Source: SZUA-368 sp028533045 (GTDB taxonomy: Bacteria > Spirochaetota > Spirochaetia > DSM-2461). From it: a stretch of 64,000 bases of DNA. Of the stretch, positions 41,028 to 49,266 are shown in pieces. The position numbers and the translations under genes were made by a program. The stretch is from the NCBI GenBank assembly GCA_050031985.1, contig JBNAIG010000011.1:1-64000 (forward strand). Direction: 5' to 3'. A model generated the notes under the pieces. That model was given only the letters and a program-made list of their open reading frames with translations, had not been told where the DNA came from and did not search any database. How positions within the stretch are numbered: position 1 is the stretch's first letter; every line of letters starts with the position of its first letter.

Positions 41028-42622
41028 ACCCTAAAGTAGTGGGAGCTTTCCCGGTTCATCTGGAGGATCAGTTCCCGGCTCTTGAGCGAAGTCGTTTCGC
41101 TGGGACTGTACCCTCTGCTGCCGGCCAGTTCTCCCTCTTTAAGGGATATCACTCGGGTTTTACGGCCCAGATTCAGGATGGCAGTCATCTTTTGCCGGTT
41201 CATGAGAAGGAGAACACCCTGTCCCAGGCCGTATTCGGAAACTTCCAGGGGAAGGAGAGGATCTTTGCGGTCGGTTGCCCATATTTTCCAGGATTCCAGA
41301 AGCCCTTCGTCCAGGTCATCGGTCTTGTCTCCCAAAAGGAAGGGTCCGTTTAGGAGGGACTGGCTGTGAAGGTGGATTTTTCGTCTCTTTTTCTCCCGGT
41401 TTTTACCCTTATCGGAGAGGATGAGTTTTCCCAGGGAGAGGGGGGGAGAGTTTTTGAGGCTCACCGCCAGGTTCATGAGGTCGGAAAAGCCCGTCTGTGG
41501 ATCGTCCAGTCCGGAAAAGATCACATCAAAACGGTCCAACTCCTCACAAATCGGAAGGGGCGTGGTGGAGAACTTGACTCCCCGTGATTTAAAGGGTTCC
41601 ATCAAGTCCGTTAACAGTTTTAGCCGTTTTTGGGGCTCCATAGCTGTTTCCCATTCGGCCTCGCTGAACAACAGGTCCAGGTGGTCCAGGTGGATGAATT
41701 TTATCCCCCGGGAGACATAGTAATTCAGGCTTTTATCAATGTGCTCCTGCACCGCTTTCTTTGTAATATCAAGGGGCTGCAGGATGGGGTTTCCCGGTTG
41801 GGACAGGATTTTAAAGGTTTTTCCTTTTCCCAGGAGAAGTTCTTTTCCGTTCTTATAGAATTCGGACTTCTTCGAGCAGGTGAGGGGGGATAAGCGGACT
41901 CCCGCCAGGGCTCCCAAAGGTCTTACCAGGCCGGGAAGGGAATTGATTCCCTCCGTAAAGGCCGGGAGAGGCTGGTCCCAATCGCCCCATTCGGAGGCGG
42001 TGCCATAGTCCAGAAGGAAAAAGTCAAAACGGTTTTTGCCGGCGGAAAGAACATTCACATCCCGGCGAATCTCTTCCAGGTCCGGCCGCCCCGTAAAGGA
42101 GAAAAGCCGCCCCCTGTTCAGATTGGTACCGGCGGGATTCCTCAGTCCAAAACGCACCGGCTCAACCCGTTTGTCCCGCAGGGTCATCTGGATCTCGGGC
42201 AGGTCCAATTCCTCTTTTGCTTTAAGAGGGAAAGGGGCATCCCAAAGTATCTCCAGAGCGCCGCCCTTTTCATCGAGGGTAAACTTGACAGTACCCTTCT
42301 CCCGGGGGGAAAGGTTAATCTGCATAACCGAATTATTCTCACTCAGAAGAAGAAGGCTGCTATGGGCCGATCTATCCTCTTTTCTAAAAAGAGGAGCCCA
42401 GGTTTCGCCCAGGGGTATGGTAAGAATCAGGCTGTGAAGAGTGTCATCTTCATCCGCTGTAATATGGGGCTGCAGGGAGTTCCCGCTGCGAACCAGCCGG
42501 ACCGCAAACTGGTCCAGATCTATTTTTTCTCTCTGAGGGCCTTTCTTAAGGGAAAGGGTCTGTTTCTTCTCCTGTGTCTGCAGCTGCAGTTTAACAGGAT
42601 AGTTTAGTTGTGAACTGCTCAT
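41024..42622 (-). CDS. GH36/melibiase-like protein, possibly catalytically altered
   Basis: 532 residues. A beta-sandwich N-terminus (to about 160) is followed by a barrel-like part with FDFFLLDYGTASEWGDWDQPLPAFTEGINSL, LAGVRLSPLTC, and GIKFIHLDHLDLLF, the order of strands and turns seen in GH36 alpha-galactosidase-like enzymes. The conserved KxD nucleophile region appears as HLDHLD. The usual general acid/base segment was not identified with confidence. No signal peptide, so cytosolic. It is translationally coupled with the RNase HII-like gene by a 4-bp overlap. Confidence 0.5.
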   Translation of the reverse strand: MSSSQLNYPVKLQLQTQEKKQTLSLKKGPQREKIDLDQFAVRLVRSGNSLQPHITADEDDTLHSLILTIPLGETWAPLFRKEDRSAHSSLLLLSENNSVMQINLSPREKGTVKFTLDEKGGALEILWDAPFPLKAKEELDLPEIQMTLRDKRVEPVRFGLRNPAGTNLNRGRLFSFTGRPDLEEIRRDVNVLSAGKNRFDFFLLDYGTASEWGDWDQPLPAFTEGINSLPGLVRPLGALAGVRLSPLTCSKKSEFYKNGKELLLGKGKTFKILSQPGNPILQPLDITKKAVQEHIDKSLNYYVSRGIKFIHLDHLDLLFSEAEWETAMEPQKRLKLLTDLMEPFKSRGVKFSTTPLPICEELDRFDVIFSGLDDPQTGFSDLMNLAVSLKNSPPLSLGKLILSDKGKNREKKRRKIHLHSQSLLNGPFLLGDKTDDLDEGLLESWKIWATDRKDPLLPLEVSEYGLGQGVLLLMNRQKMTAILNLGRKTRVISLKEGELAGSRGYSPSETTSLKSRELILQMNRESSHYFRV

Positions 42623-42678
42623 TATTTTCTATCATAGTCCAATTTGGGGGAAATGAAAATATTAAAGCGAATTCGGGG

Positions 42679-42722
42679 TTGATTTTTTTTCCCCATAGCG
42701 GGGATAATTCCCCCCATAGCGG
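42679..42722 (+). promoter_or_regulatory. Promoter with two direct repeats upstream of the YhfC-like gene
   Basis: TTGATT (42679-42684), 18-bp spacer, GATAAT (42703-42708). CCCCATAGCGG occurs twice, at 42691 and 42712, exactly 21 bp apart (two helical turns), once in the spacer and once just after the -10 box. This is the layout of a repressor site. Confidence 0.5.
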
Positions 42723-42740
42723 AATGAGGGAGGGGAGACT

Positions 42741-43502
42741 ATGGTTTCACCAAGTATTTTTATTGCCATGGGGGTCACCTTTTTTTTAATGTTGCTGCCC
42801 CTGCCGACGATTTTTGTCCTGCTCTGGAGGAAAAAAGCCTTTCCCCTGAACAGTTTTTTCACGGGGACCGCCGTTTTTATCGTTTTTTATCTGGTCATTC
42901 GTTACTACATACGGGCCGCCCTGCCCGCCGCCTCCCCGGTGGGACTGCTTCTCGCCGCCCTGGCCGTGGAGGGGGGACGGTTAACGGGCTTTCTTATTCT
43001 TCCCCGTAAGGAGGAAACGGGATCTCTCAAAACGGGAATCTCCCTGGCTCTGGGTTACATGGCCGCTGCCTTTCTTCTCATAAACGCCTTTGAAATGTTC
43101 ATGAACTTTATTTACGCCGGAGCCCTTCAGGGATGGGGCATGCTGGCGGACTACCTGAATCGCTTCCCTGCGGAAAGTGTGGACCGGGTGCAGATGCTCA
43201 TCCTCCAGACCCCGGCCTACACCTATTTTTTAGAGCTGATTTCCCTCTATCTGGCCGTACCGGTTCAGCTTTTTCTGACCCTTTTGGTTTTTCAGTTCTA
43301 TCGGAACGGTTCCGGGAAGGGCTGGGCCTTTCTGGGGGGAGCGGTTTTGCTGGATTTCTTTTACTTTGGAGCCGGGTCGGCGGCGGCCTCCATCGGATGG
43401 CTGGGACATATTCTCTTTCTCCTTATTGTAGGGGGAGCCTCCCTGTGGGGAATTCTTCACTTCTGGAAGGAGGAACTTGATGATACTTTCGGCGCTGCTT
43501 AG
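42741..43502 (+). CDS. Multi-pass membrane protein, YhfC-like
   Basis: 253 residues with about seven hydrophobic helices. The segment ALAVEGGRLTGFLIL resembles the conserved EGGR region of the YhfC family, annotated as putative intramembrane metalloproteases; the rest of the metal motif was not found, so that assignment is weak. The ribosome site is AGGGGAG. Its 3' end overlaps the following AEC transporter gene by 23 bp, so the two are coupled. Confidence 0.55.
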   Translation: MVSPSIFIAMGVTFFLMLLPLPTIFVLLWRKKAFPLNSFFTGTAVFIVFYLVIRYYIRAALPAASPVGLLLAALAVEGGRLTGFLILPRKEETGSLKTGISLALGYMAAAFLLINAFEMFMNFIYAGALQGWGMLADYLNRFPAESVDRVQMLILQTPAYTYFLELISLYLAVPVQLFLTLLVFQFYRNGSGKGWAFLGGAVLLDFFYFGAGSAAASIGWLGHILFLLIVGGASLWGILHFWKEELDDTFGAA

Positions 43503-44394
43503 AATCTCACTGCCCATCATATTGGGTTACGGGCTAAAAAAAGGGGGCTATTTCCCCGAGAAGAACGCTTTGTCGGTCCGCCTCTTTTGTGTCCGCATTC
43601 CCATTCCCGCCCTTATTTTCCTGAATCTCTATCAGTCGGACATGTCCACGGTGCAGCAGTTTCTGCCCGTCTCCCTCTCCACACTCATGTTTACCGGTAT
43701 AGCCTGGCTTATCGCCGTGGGAGGAACGGCCCTTTTGAGGATAAAGAGGCACCGGGCGGAAATCATCATTGTTACTATCTTTGGAAATATCGGCTACATC
43801 GGCTGGGCCGTTCTTGACGCCATTCTGGGGGACGGCGGGCTCAAAAGGGGCATTTTTATTAGCGCCTTTTGGTGGCCTAATCTCTACCTTTACAGCATAT
43901 TAACCCTACTGGCCTGCGGGGGAAAGGGCTCCTTCAAAGGGCAGGGGAAAAATATAGCCATGAACCTGATTCCCTCCCTGGGGGCGGTGGTCCTGGGACT
44001 TGTTCTGAACCTGACCGGCCTCGCTCTCCCGGAGGACCTCATTTACTTCGTTCGCTCCTTTGGGCAGATGACCGTACCCCTCATTCTTTTTACAGTGGGA
44101 ATGTCCATCTCCCTGCGGGACAGCTTTGGCGACATCAAGCGCCTCCTCCCGCTCACCTTTATCCGTACCGCCGTCTCCCTGGCGGCCATCTCCCTTACCG
44201 TACTTATCCTTCCCATGCTGGATGATATGAGCCGCAAGAGCCTGCTTATCGAGTCGGTCATGCCCGTGGCGGCGGGGACCCTGGTGATGGGGCAGGTTTT
44301 TGATCTGGACAACCGGTTTATTGCATCGGCCATCGCTTTGAGTACGCTGGTTTCCTTTGTGACCATTCCTATTGTGGTGGGGATTTTTGCTTGA
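43480..44394 (+). CDS. AEC-family transporter, second copy
   Basis: 304 residues from ATG 43480, which has GGAGG 6 nt upstream; the TTG one codon before is not needed. About ten helices, with IPIPALIFLNLYQSD (the NxxxP-type motif in this family), IFGNIGYIGWAVLDAILGDGG and VMPVAAGTLVMGQVF. It is a secondary transporter, substrate unknown, distantly related to the protein at 35620-36567. It overlaps the upstream YhfC-like gene and precedes pepE by 30 bp. Confidence 0.85.
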   Translation: MILSALLRISLPIILGYGLKKGGYFPEKNALSVRLFCVRIPIPALIFLNLYQSDMSTVQQFLPVSLSTLMFTGIAWLIAVGGTALLRIKRHRAEIIIVTIFGNIGYIGWAVLDAILGDGGLKRGIFISAFWWPNLYLYSILTLLACGGKGSFKGQGKNIAMNLIPSLGAVVLGLVLNLTGLALPEDLIYFVRSFGQMTVPLILFTVGMSISLRDSFGDIKRLLPLTFIRTAVSLAAISLTVLILPMLDDMSRKSLLIESVMPVAAGTLVMGQVFDLDNRFIASAIALSTLVSFVTIPIVVGIFA

Positions 44395-44424
44395 GGGCGA
44401 AAGCCTAAAGCGGGGGATTTTGAT

Positions 44425-45183
44425 ATGGGGTGTATAGTTGCTATTGGGGGCGGGGAAATTGGCCATGGCGGCAGTGAACCGGAAACGACGGAAATTGACA
44501 GACGGATTATAGGGTGTACCGGGAAGGAGAGACCGCAGATTCTATTTATTCCCACTGCTTCCGGTGATTCGGAAAGGTATGTCGATGTTTTTACTGAGCA
44601 TTACGGGGGACGATTGGGCTGTTCTGTTGACGTTCTGCGTCTTGTTGAGACTCCCGATTCTTCAGACGAAATCACAGCAAAAATTGACTGGGCCGATGCT
44701 GTCTATGTGGGCGGGGGGAACCCGGTTTCCATGATTAAGGCTTGGAAGGCACGGGGTGTGGATATTCTGCTTAAAGAGGCCTATGAAAGGGGACTCGTGT
44801 TAAGCGGTCTGAGTGCCGGAGCGATTTGTTGGTTCCGTAAGGCCCTGTCCGATACGCTCAAATTTGATAATCCCGGAGCTCCCCTTACTCTTATTTCATC
44901 TCTGGACTTCCATCCTCTTACGGTCTGCCCCCATTTTGACGGGGAGGCGGATCGAAGACCGGGCTTCAAAGAGGCTCTTAAGGGAACCGGGTTAATCGGT
45001 TTGGGGATTGATAATTGTGCCGCACTGGAAGTTCGTGAAGGAGTCCTGTTTGCCCTTAGCTCCCGGGAGGGGGCCCATGTGTGGAAGTGTTACTGGAATG
45101 GGGATGAATATAGGGAAGAGCCATTAGAGGAGGGAATAGGCTATGAAATACATAATCTGGGATTGGAACGGGACTCTATTTAA
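44425..45183 (+). CDS. pepE: Peptidase E / S51-family serine peptidase
   Basis: 252 residues. The nucleophile Ser lies in GLSAGAIC, the S51 elbow motif, and the fold begins with VAIGGGEIG and AVYVGGGNPVSM. Conserved His in FHPLTVCPHFDG follows. Relatives are dipeptidase E (hydrolysing Asp-X) and cyanophycinase; the short length without a large extension favours a peptidase E-like enzyme. It is cytosolic. Its 3' end overlaps the HAD phosphatase gene by 41 bp. Confidence 0.8.
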   Translation: MGCIVAIGGGEIGHGGSEPETTEIDRRIIGCTGKERPQILFIPTASGDSERYVDVFTEHYGGRLGCSVDVLRLVETPDSSDEITAKIDWADAVYVGGGNPVSMIKAWKARGVDILLKEAYERGLVLSGLSAGAICWFRKALSDTLKFDNPGAPLTLISSLDFHPLTVCPHFDGEADRRPGFKEALKGTGLIGLGIDNCAALEVREGVLFALSSREGAHVWKCYWNGDEYREEPLEEGIGYEIHNLGLERDSI

Positions 45184-45763
45184 CGATGTGGCCGTATGCA
45201 TTGCCGCCATGAATGAGCTTCTGGAAAAGTACGAATTGCCCTTGCTCCAAAGCGAAGAGGAGTACCGAAGCAAATTCACCTTTCCCGTGATCGATTATTA
45301 CCGGGCCGTTGGGTTTGATTTTGAAAAGACCCCCTTTGACCTTTTGGCGGGGGAGTTTATCGAGACCTACCACCGTTTGAGCCGGGAGTGTCCTTTGTCC
45401 GACGGGGTGGAGGAGTTGTTATCCGAATTGAAGAGGAAAGGCTACAGGCAAATCATTCTTTCCGCTTCCAAACGGGAAAATCTGCTTAAACAACTGGAAG
45501 CCTTTGATATTGATTCTCACTTTGAGGAGATTTTAGGGCTCACCCATATTTATGCCGAATCGAAGGTTGACCTCGCCCGTGACTGGATAGGGCGCAGCGG
45601 GGCAAAGAGTCTGACTGTGATTGGCGATACTCTCCACGACTATGAGGTGGCCCGGGAAATTGGGGCGGACTGTCTTCTTTACTCTCGGGGGCATCAGGAG
45701 CTGAATGGGGCGGGGGAGTATCGGGTGATTGATAGGTTTGAGTCGGTTATAAACCTTCTTTGA
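45143..45763 (+). CDS. HAD-family phosphatase-like hydrolase
   Basis: 206 residues. Motif I is WDWNGTL: the nucleophile Asp7 is present, but the second Asp of DxD is Asn9, a variant found in some phosphoglycolate-phosphatase-like HAD proteins. Motif II Ser/Thr is in IILSASKREN, and the distal acidic motif is in LTVIGDTLHDYEVA. The cap is helical (C1). Substrate unknown. Start within pepE, preceded by GAGGAGGG. Confidence 0.85.
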   Translation: MKYIIWDWNGTLFNDVAVCIAAMNELLEKYELPLLQSEEEYRSKFTFPVIDYYRAVGFDFEKTPFDLLAGEFIETYHRLSRECPLSDGVEELLSELKRKGYRQIILSASKRENLLKQLEAFDIDSHFEEILGLTHIYAESKVDLARDWIGRSGAKSLTVIGDTLHDYEVAREIGADCLLYSRGHQELNGAGEYRVIDRFESVINLL

Positions 45764-45817
45764 GTTTTCCCTTTTTCCACCAAAACGAAAAAAATAAAAA
45801 CTTTTTTCAAAAGGGGC

Positions 45818-45846
45818 TTGTCAAAAAAATCAGTCTTTGGTATAAA
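45818..45846 (+). promoter_or_regulatory. Promoter of tRNA-Gly
   Basis: TTGTCA (45818-45823), 17-bp spacer, TATAAA (45841-45846), with A-rich tracts just upstream (45785-45815) that could act as an UP element. Confidence 0.65.
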
Positions 45847-45885
45847 TATGCTCACGCAGCAACGATAGCTGCGAAACACTGAAGT

Positions 45886-45958
45886 GCGAAAGTAGCTCAG
45901 CTGGTAGAGCCCCACCTTGCCAAGGTGGTTGTCGCGAGTTCGAATCTCGTCTTTCGCT
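45886..45958 (+). tRNA. tRNA-Gly (anticodon GCC)
   Basis: Full cloverleaf: acceptor GCGAAAG/CTTTCGC, D arm with AGCTCAGCTGGTAGAGC, anticodon stem CCACC/GGTGG with loop TTGCCAA (anticodon GCC at 45919-45921), T arm GCGAG-TTCGAAT-CTCGT. The discriminator is T and CCA is not encoded. It is flanked by its own promoter and terminator. Confidence 0.97.
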
Positions 45959-45965
45959 CAATATT

Positions 45966-45993
45966 AACCCATCCGTTCGGATGGGTTTTTTTT
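45966..45993 (+). terminator. Terminator of tRNA-Gly
   Basis: AACCCATCCG-TT-CGGATGGGTT stem followed by a run of eight T, starting 8 bp after the tRNA. Confidence 0.85.
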
Positions 45994-46069
45994 ATGCCCA
46001 GTACCTATTTGGATGAGGAAAAGTAGCATAAATAGGCAGTCTCTTTGTTCAATGGAAAAGGAGGATGTT

Positions 46070-46633
46070 TTGAAGCAATACTTTTTAAGTAAACTATGTA
46101 TATTTTCTTTTCTTATTGGTCTTTCCCCCCTTATGGCAGAGGAAAACCGTTTTACCTGGAATGTCGGTACCTATGAGATCGTTTTGAACCAGTGGAGCGG
46201 TGAGGGTGAAGACTCTGATTGGGATATGTCAATTCCGGAATTGAATCTGACTATAGGCGACTTTCAATATCATGCTCCCCGTTCCCCCTGGACCTTTCAG
46301 ATATCCCTTTACGAACTGAGAAATAATTACGAGGAGGAACGGGAAAGTTATCAGGCTATTCTGTCTCCCATGGAGGTTAATTATAATCTATTGGGGCACT
46401 CCAGCTTACTCCTGGGACCATATATCAGGGGAGGTATGGGGTGGACCTTTGATGATCAGGAATTTTACCCCTACTATGAAGGAGGTATGAAAATAGGTCT
46501 GCTAGCCCGTCGATCTTTCATACACTACTCCTGGCGTAATTCTCTCTATATGGGTTATGACAGTGAAGGGGATTTCAATATAGGGCTTCAGCTAGATTAC
46601 GGCCCCCTTCTTCCTCTTCCTTTGTTTAGTTGA
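46070..46633 (+). CDS. Predicted exported outer-membrane protein
   Basis: 187 residues from a TTG start at 46070, which has AAGGAGG (46058-46064) at ideal spacing and gives a proper signal peptide (MKQYFLSKLCIFSFLIGLSP then LMA). Upstream ATGs at 46013 and 46052 fit less well. The mature part has alternating aromatic strands (FTWNVGTYEIVLNQW, LLLGPYIRGGMGWTF, RSFIHYSWRNSLYMGY) and ends in LPLFS, consistent with a small barrel. Function unknown. Confidence 0.7.
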   Translation: MKQYFLSKLCIFSFLIGLSPLMAEENRFTWNVGTYEIVLNQWSGEGEDSDWDMSIPELNLTIGDFQYHAPRSPWTFQISLYELRNNYEEERESYQAILSPMEVNYNLLGHSSLLLGPYIRGGMGWTFDDQEFYPYYEGGMKIGLLARRSFIHYSWRNSLYMGYDSEGDFNIGLQLDYGPLLPLPLFS

Positions 46634-46662
46634 CTTTAGCCGTACATCTAAAGGCAAAAGAA

Positions 46663-46709
46663 AAAAGCGGCCCACAGGATTAAAATAACCCCGCAAACCG
46701 CTTTGCTTT
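46663..46709 (+). terminator. Possible terminator after the exported-protein gene
   Basis: AAAGCGG and CCGCTTT arms with a 27-nt loop, followed by GCTTTTT. The loop is long and the pairing has alternatives, so this is tentative. Confidence 0.4.
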
Positions 46710-46727
46710 TTACTGTTCTACTTAAAC

Positions 46728-46794
46728 TTTCCGCTGTCCGCTTTCAGCTGTCCGCTATCGCCCTTTGGCAATCACTTCTCCGCTCTCAGCTTTC
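46728..46794. repeat. Short GC-rich direct repeats at the lon 3' end
   Basis: GCTGTCCGCT occurs at 46733-46742 and 46747-46756 (period 14), and a related TCCGCTCTCAGCTTTC lies at 46779-46794 inside the last codons of lon. The lon stop falls inside the second copy. Confidence 0.5.
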
Positions 46795-49148
46795 GGCGGA
46801 ATCAACAGGCTATTCGACATAATCCCCTTCTTCAGCTTAATCCCCAAAGCTTCCTTAAGAACATCTTCCACCCGGTCCACCGGGATAAACTTGATCTCTT
46901 CGCGGATCTCTTCGGGTATATCTTCCAGGTCACCTTCGTTGGCTTTGGGAATCAGGACTTTCTCTATGCCCGCCCGGTGAGCGGCAATAACCTTCTCCTT
47001 CAATCCGCCGATGGGAAGAACTGAACCGCGCAGGGTGATCTCTCCGGTCATGGCGAGTTTCGTGTCCACCGCCTTGCCTGTTACCAGGGAGGCGATGGCC
47101 GTAAAGAGGGTGACTCCCGCAGAGGGCCCGTCCTTGGGGGTGGAGCCGGCGGGAACGTGAATATGGATATCGTTCTTGATAAAGTCAAAGTGGGTGATTC
47201 TATCGGCCAGACGGGAGCGTACCAGGCTCAAGGAGATCCGGGCGGACTCCTTCATCACGTCGCCCAGCTGTCCGGTCAGGGTTAGTCCTCCCGATCCGGG
47301 CATAAAGGTCCCTTCTATAAAGAGAATATCCCCGCCCACCGGAGTCCAGGCCAGGCCCGTTACCACACCGGCGGGAGCGCTTTTGTTGGCGTCGTCCTGG
47401 CGAATCAGTTCACGGCCCAGTACTTCGTTGAGGTTCTGTTTTTTTACGGTAAAGGGGAGTTCTACCGTACCGGAGACAATCTTCTCCGAGGCGTAACGGC
47501 TGGCGGCGGCAATCTGTTTACCCAAACCGCGCACCCCCGCTTCCCGGGTGTACTTTTCGATAATCTGTTTAAGGGCTCCGTCGGTAAACTTCATCTTCGA
47601 CTTGTCCAGTCCGTGTTCTTCCAGGGTTTTATCCACCAGGTGGTTCCGGGCTATCTGGAACTTTTCCGGGTTGGTGTATCCGTTTATCTGAATGACTTCG
47701 GTCCGGTCCAGAAGGGGAGCCGGGATGGAGTTGAGACTGTTGGCTGTGGCGATGAAAAATACATCGGACAGGTCAAAGGGCACTTCCAGGTAGTGGTCGG
47801 AGAAGGCGCTGTTCTGTTCGGGATCGAGAATTTCCAACAGGGCGGAGAAAGGATCGCCCCCGTGGGAGGAGGAGACCTTGTCCACTTCGTCCAGTACGAA
47901 GACCGGGTTTCGCTGGCCCGCCTTCTTCATGGCCCGGATAATGCGGCCGGGGAGGGCTCCCACGTAGGTTCTTCTGTGGCCGCGCAGTTCCGCTTCGTCC
48001 CGCACGCCGCCCAGGCTCAGCCGTTCGTAGGGCCGTCCCAGTGCTTTGGCAATGGACTTACCCAGGCTGGTTTTACCCGTTCCCGGAGGTCCTACCAAAA
48101 GGAGAATGGAGCCCTGCTTCTCTTTTTTAAGTTTCATAACGGCCAAATGCTGAATGATTCGGTCTTTTACCTTTTCCAGGCCGTAGTGTTCCTCTTCCAG
48201 GAGAGCCCGGGCCTGATTCAGGTCTATTTCCGGGGCTTCCCCCTTTTTCCAGGGGAGGGAAAGGAGCAGCTCCAGATAGTCCCGGGACTTGTTGTACTCG
48301 GGGCTGTTCGATTCCATGTTCTGCTGCTTGGTTAACTCTTCCCGTGCGGCTTTTTCCGCCTCTTCCGGCATGGCCGCTTTCTCTATGCGCGTCAGGTAGT
48401 CGTCCTTTCCGTCGGCCTTGCCTTCGTTGAGTTCGGCCTGTATCGCCTTCATCTGTTCTCGGAGCATATTTTTTCGGTACTGGCTGTTGTTCTTCTCCTG
48501 GAACTTTTGGGCTATTTCCATCTGAATGGAGAAGGCCTCCTTTTGAAGAATCAGCATGTCTATGAAGTTCATCGCCCGGGAGCGTTGGGAGGTCTCTTCC
48601 AAAAGGACCTGCTTGCGGTAAATATCGACTTGAAGGTAGGGGAGGACGTTGGCAATAATATTGTTCAGGCTGTCCATGCGCAGAAGGGGCTTAATAAAGT
48701 CGTCCGCTCCGCTCAGGTGTTCCCCGGTCTCTCTGATAATTTGGTGAATGTATTTGAGAAGTTCGTCTTCCCCTTCTCGGGAGAGATCGAATTCATCCAG
48801 CCGCTGTTCGAACCGGGCAAAGAACTGCTTGTTCCGGAGTTCCATATTATGGACCGTAACGGCGGTGAGGCTTTCTATGTGAAGAAGGAAGCCGCCCTTG
48901 TCGTTGGGAACGGCCTGTTCAATTTTGATGAGGGTTCCCACATCGTAAAAACTGTGGATGCCTAAACGGCCTTTCTCGTCCTTTTCTCTTACGGTAAGGG
49001 CGATGATGGGGGTCTCTGATATATTTTCTCTCTCTTCCAGGGCCTTTCGCACGGCTTTGCCCACGGTTATTTTTGTTCGAACACCGGGGAAAAGGACCGA
49101 ATCAAAAAGGGGAAGGATTAATTCCTGTTTTTTTGCTTCAATATCCAT
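46755..49148 (-). CDS. lon: ATP-dependent protease Lon (LonA)
   Basis: 797 residues, full length. N-terminal substrate-binding domain (LILPLFDSVLFPGV), AAA+ motor with Walker A GPPGTGKTSLG and Walker B VFVLDEVDKV, sensor/arginine segments, and the C-terminal protease domain with catalytic Ser in KDGPSAGVTLF and Lys in LKEKVIAAHRAG. It degrades misfolded and regulatory proteins in the cytosol. The ribosome site is GAGGAG. Its promoter faces, and partly overlaps, that of the EAL gene. The last residues lie in a short GC repeat. Confidence 0.97.
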   Translation of the reverse strand: MDIEAKKQELILPLFDSVLFPGVRTKITVGKAVRKALEERENISETPIIALTVREKDEKGRLGIHSFYDVGTLIKIEQAVPNDKGGFLLHIESLTAVTVHNMELRNKQFFARFEQRLDEFDLSREGEDELLKYIHQIIRETGEHLSGADDFIKPLLRMDSLNNIIANVLPYLQVDIYRKQVLLEETSQRSRAMNFIDMLILQKEAFSIQMEIAQKFQEKNNSQYRKNMLREQMKAIQAELNEGKADGKDDYLTRIEKAAMPEEAEKAAREELTKQQNMESNSPEYNKSRDYLELLLSLPWKKGEAPEIDLNQARALLEEEHYGLEKVKDRIIQHLAVMKLKKEKQGSILLLVGPPGTGKTSLGKSIAKALGRPYERLSLGGVRDEAELRGHRRTYVGALPGRIIRAMKKAGQRNPVFVLDEVDKVSSSHGGDPFSALLEILDPEQNSAFSDHYLEVPFDLSDVFFIATANSLNSIPAPLLDRTEVIQINGYTNPEKFQIARNHLVDKTLEEHGLDKSKMKFTDGALKQIIEKYTREAGVRGLGKQIAAASRYASEKIVSGTVELPFTVKKQNLNEVLGRELIRQDDANKSAPAGVVTGLAWTPVGGDILFIEGTFMPGSGGLTLTGQLGDVMKESARISLSLVRSRLADRITHFDFIKNDIHIHVPAGSTPKDGPSAGVTLFTAIASLVTGKAVDTKLAMTGEITLRGSVLPIGGLKEKVIAAHRAGIEKVLIPKANEGDLEDIPEEIREEIKFIPVDRVEDVLKEALGIKLKKGIMSNSLLIPPKAESGEVIAKGR

Positions 49149-49175
49149 ATTCTTAACTCCTCAAAGGGTTTAATG

Positions 49176-49241
49176 AAGGTACTAATTTCCCGGGCAATGG
49201 TCAAATTAAATTTGACAGGCCATGGCGGGCTCTACTATTAT
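49176..49241. promoter_or_regulatory. Divergent lon/EAL promoters sharing a perfect inverted repeat
   Basis: Minus strand (lon): TTGACC (49204-49199), 17-bp spacer, TACCTT (49181-49176). Plus strand (EAL): TTGACA (49212-49217), 18-bp spacer, TATTAT (49236-49241). GTCAAATT-A-AATTTGAC (49200-49216) is a perfect 8+8 inverted repeat covering most of both -35 boxes, so one bound protein could block both genes. Confidence 0.6.
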
Positions 49242-49266
49242 TATATTAATAAAGCCTGGAGAAGAA

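Noticed and set aside
49222..49266. Upstream ATG for the EAL protein (15 extra residues)
   Set aside because: The ATG lies between the -35 and -10 boxes of the promoter, and ATG 49267 has a better ribosome site.
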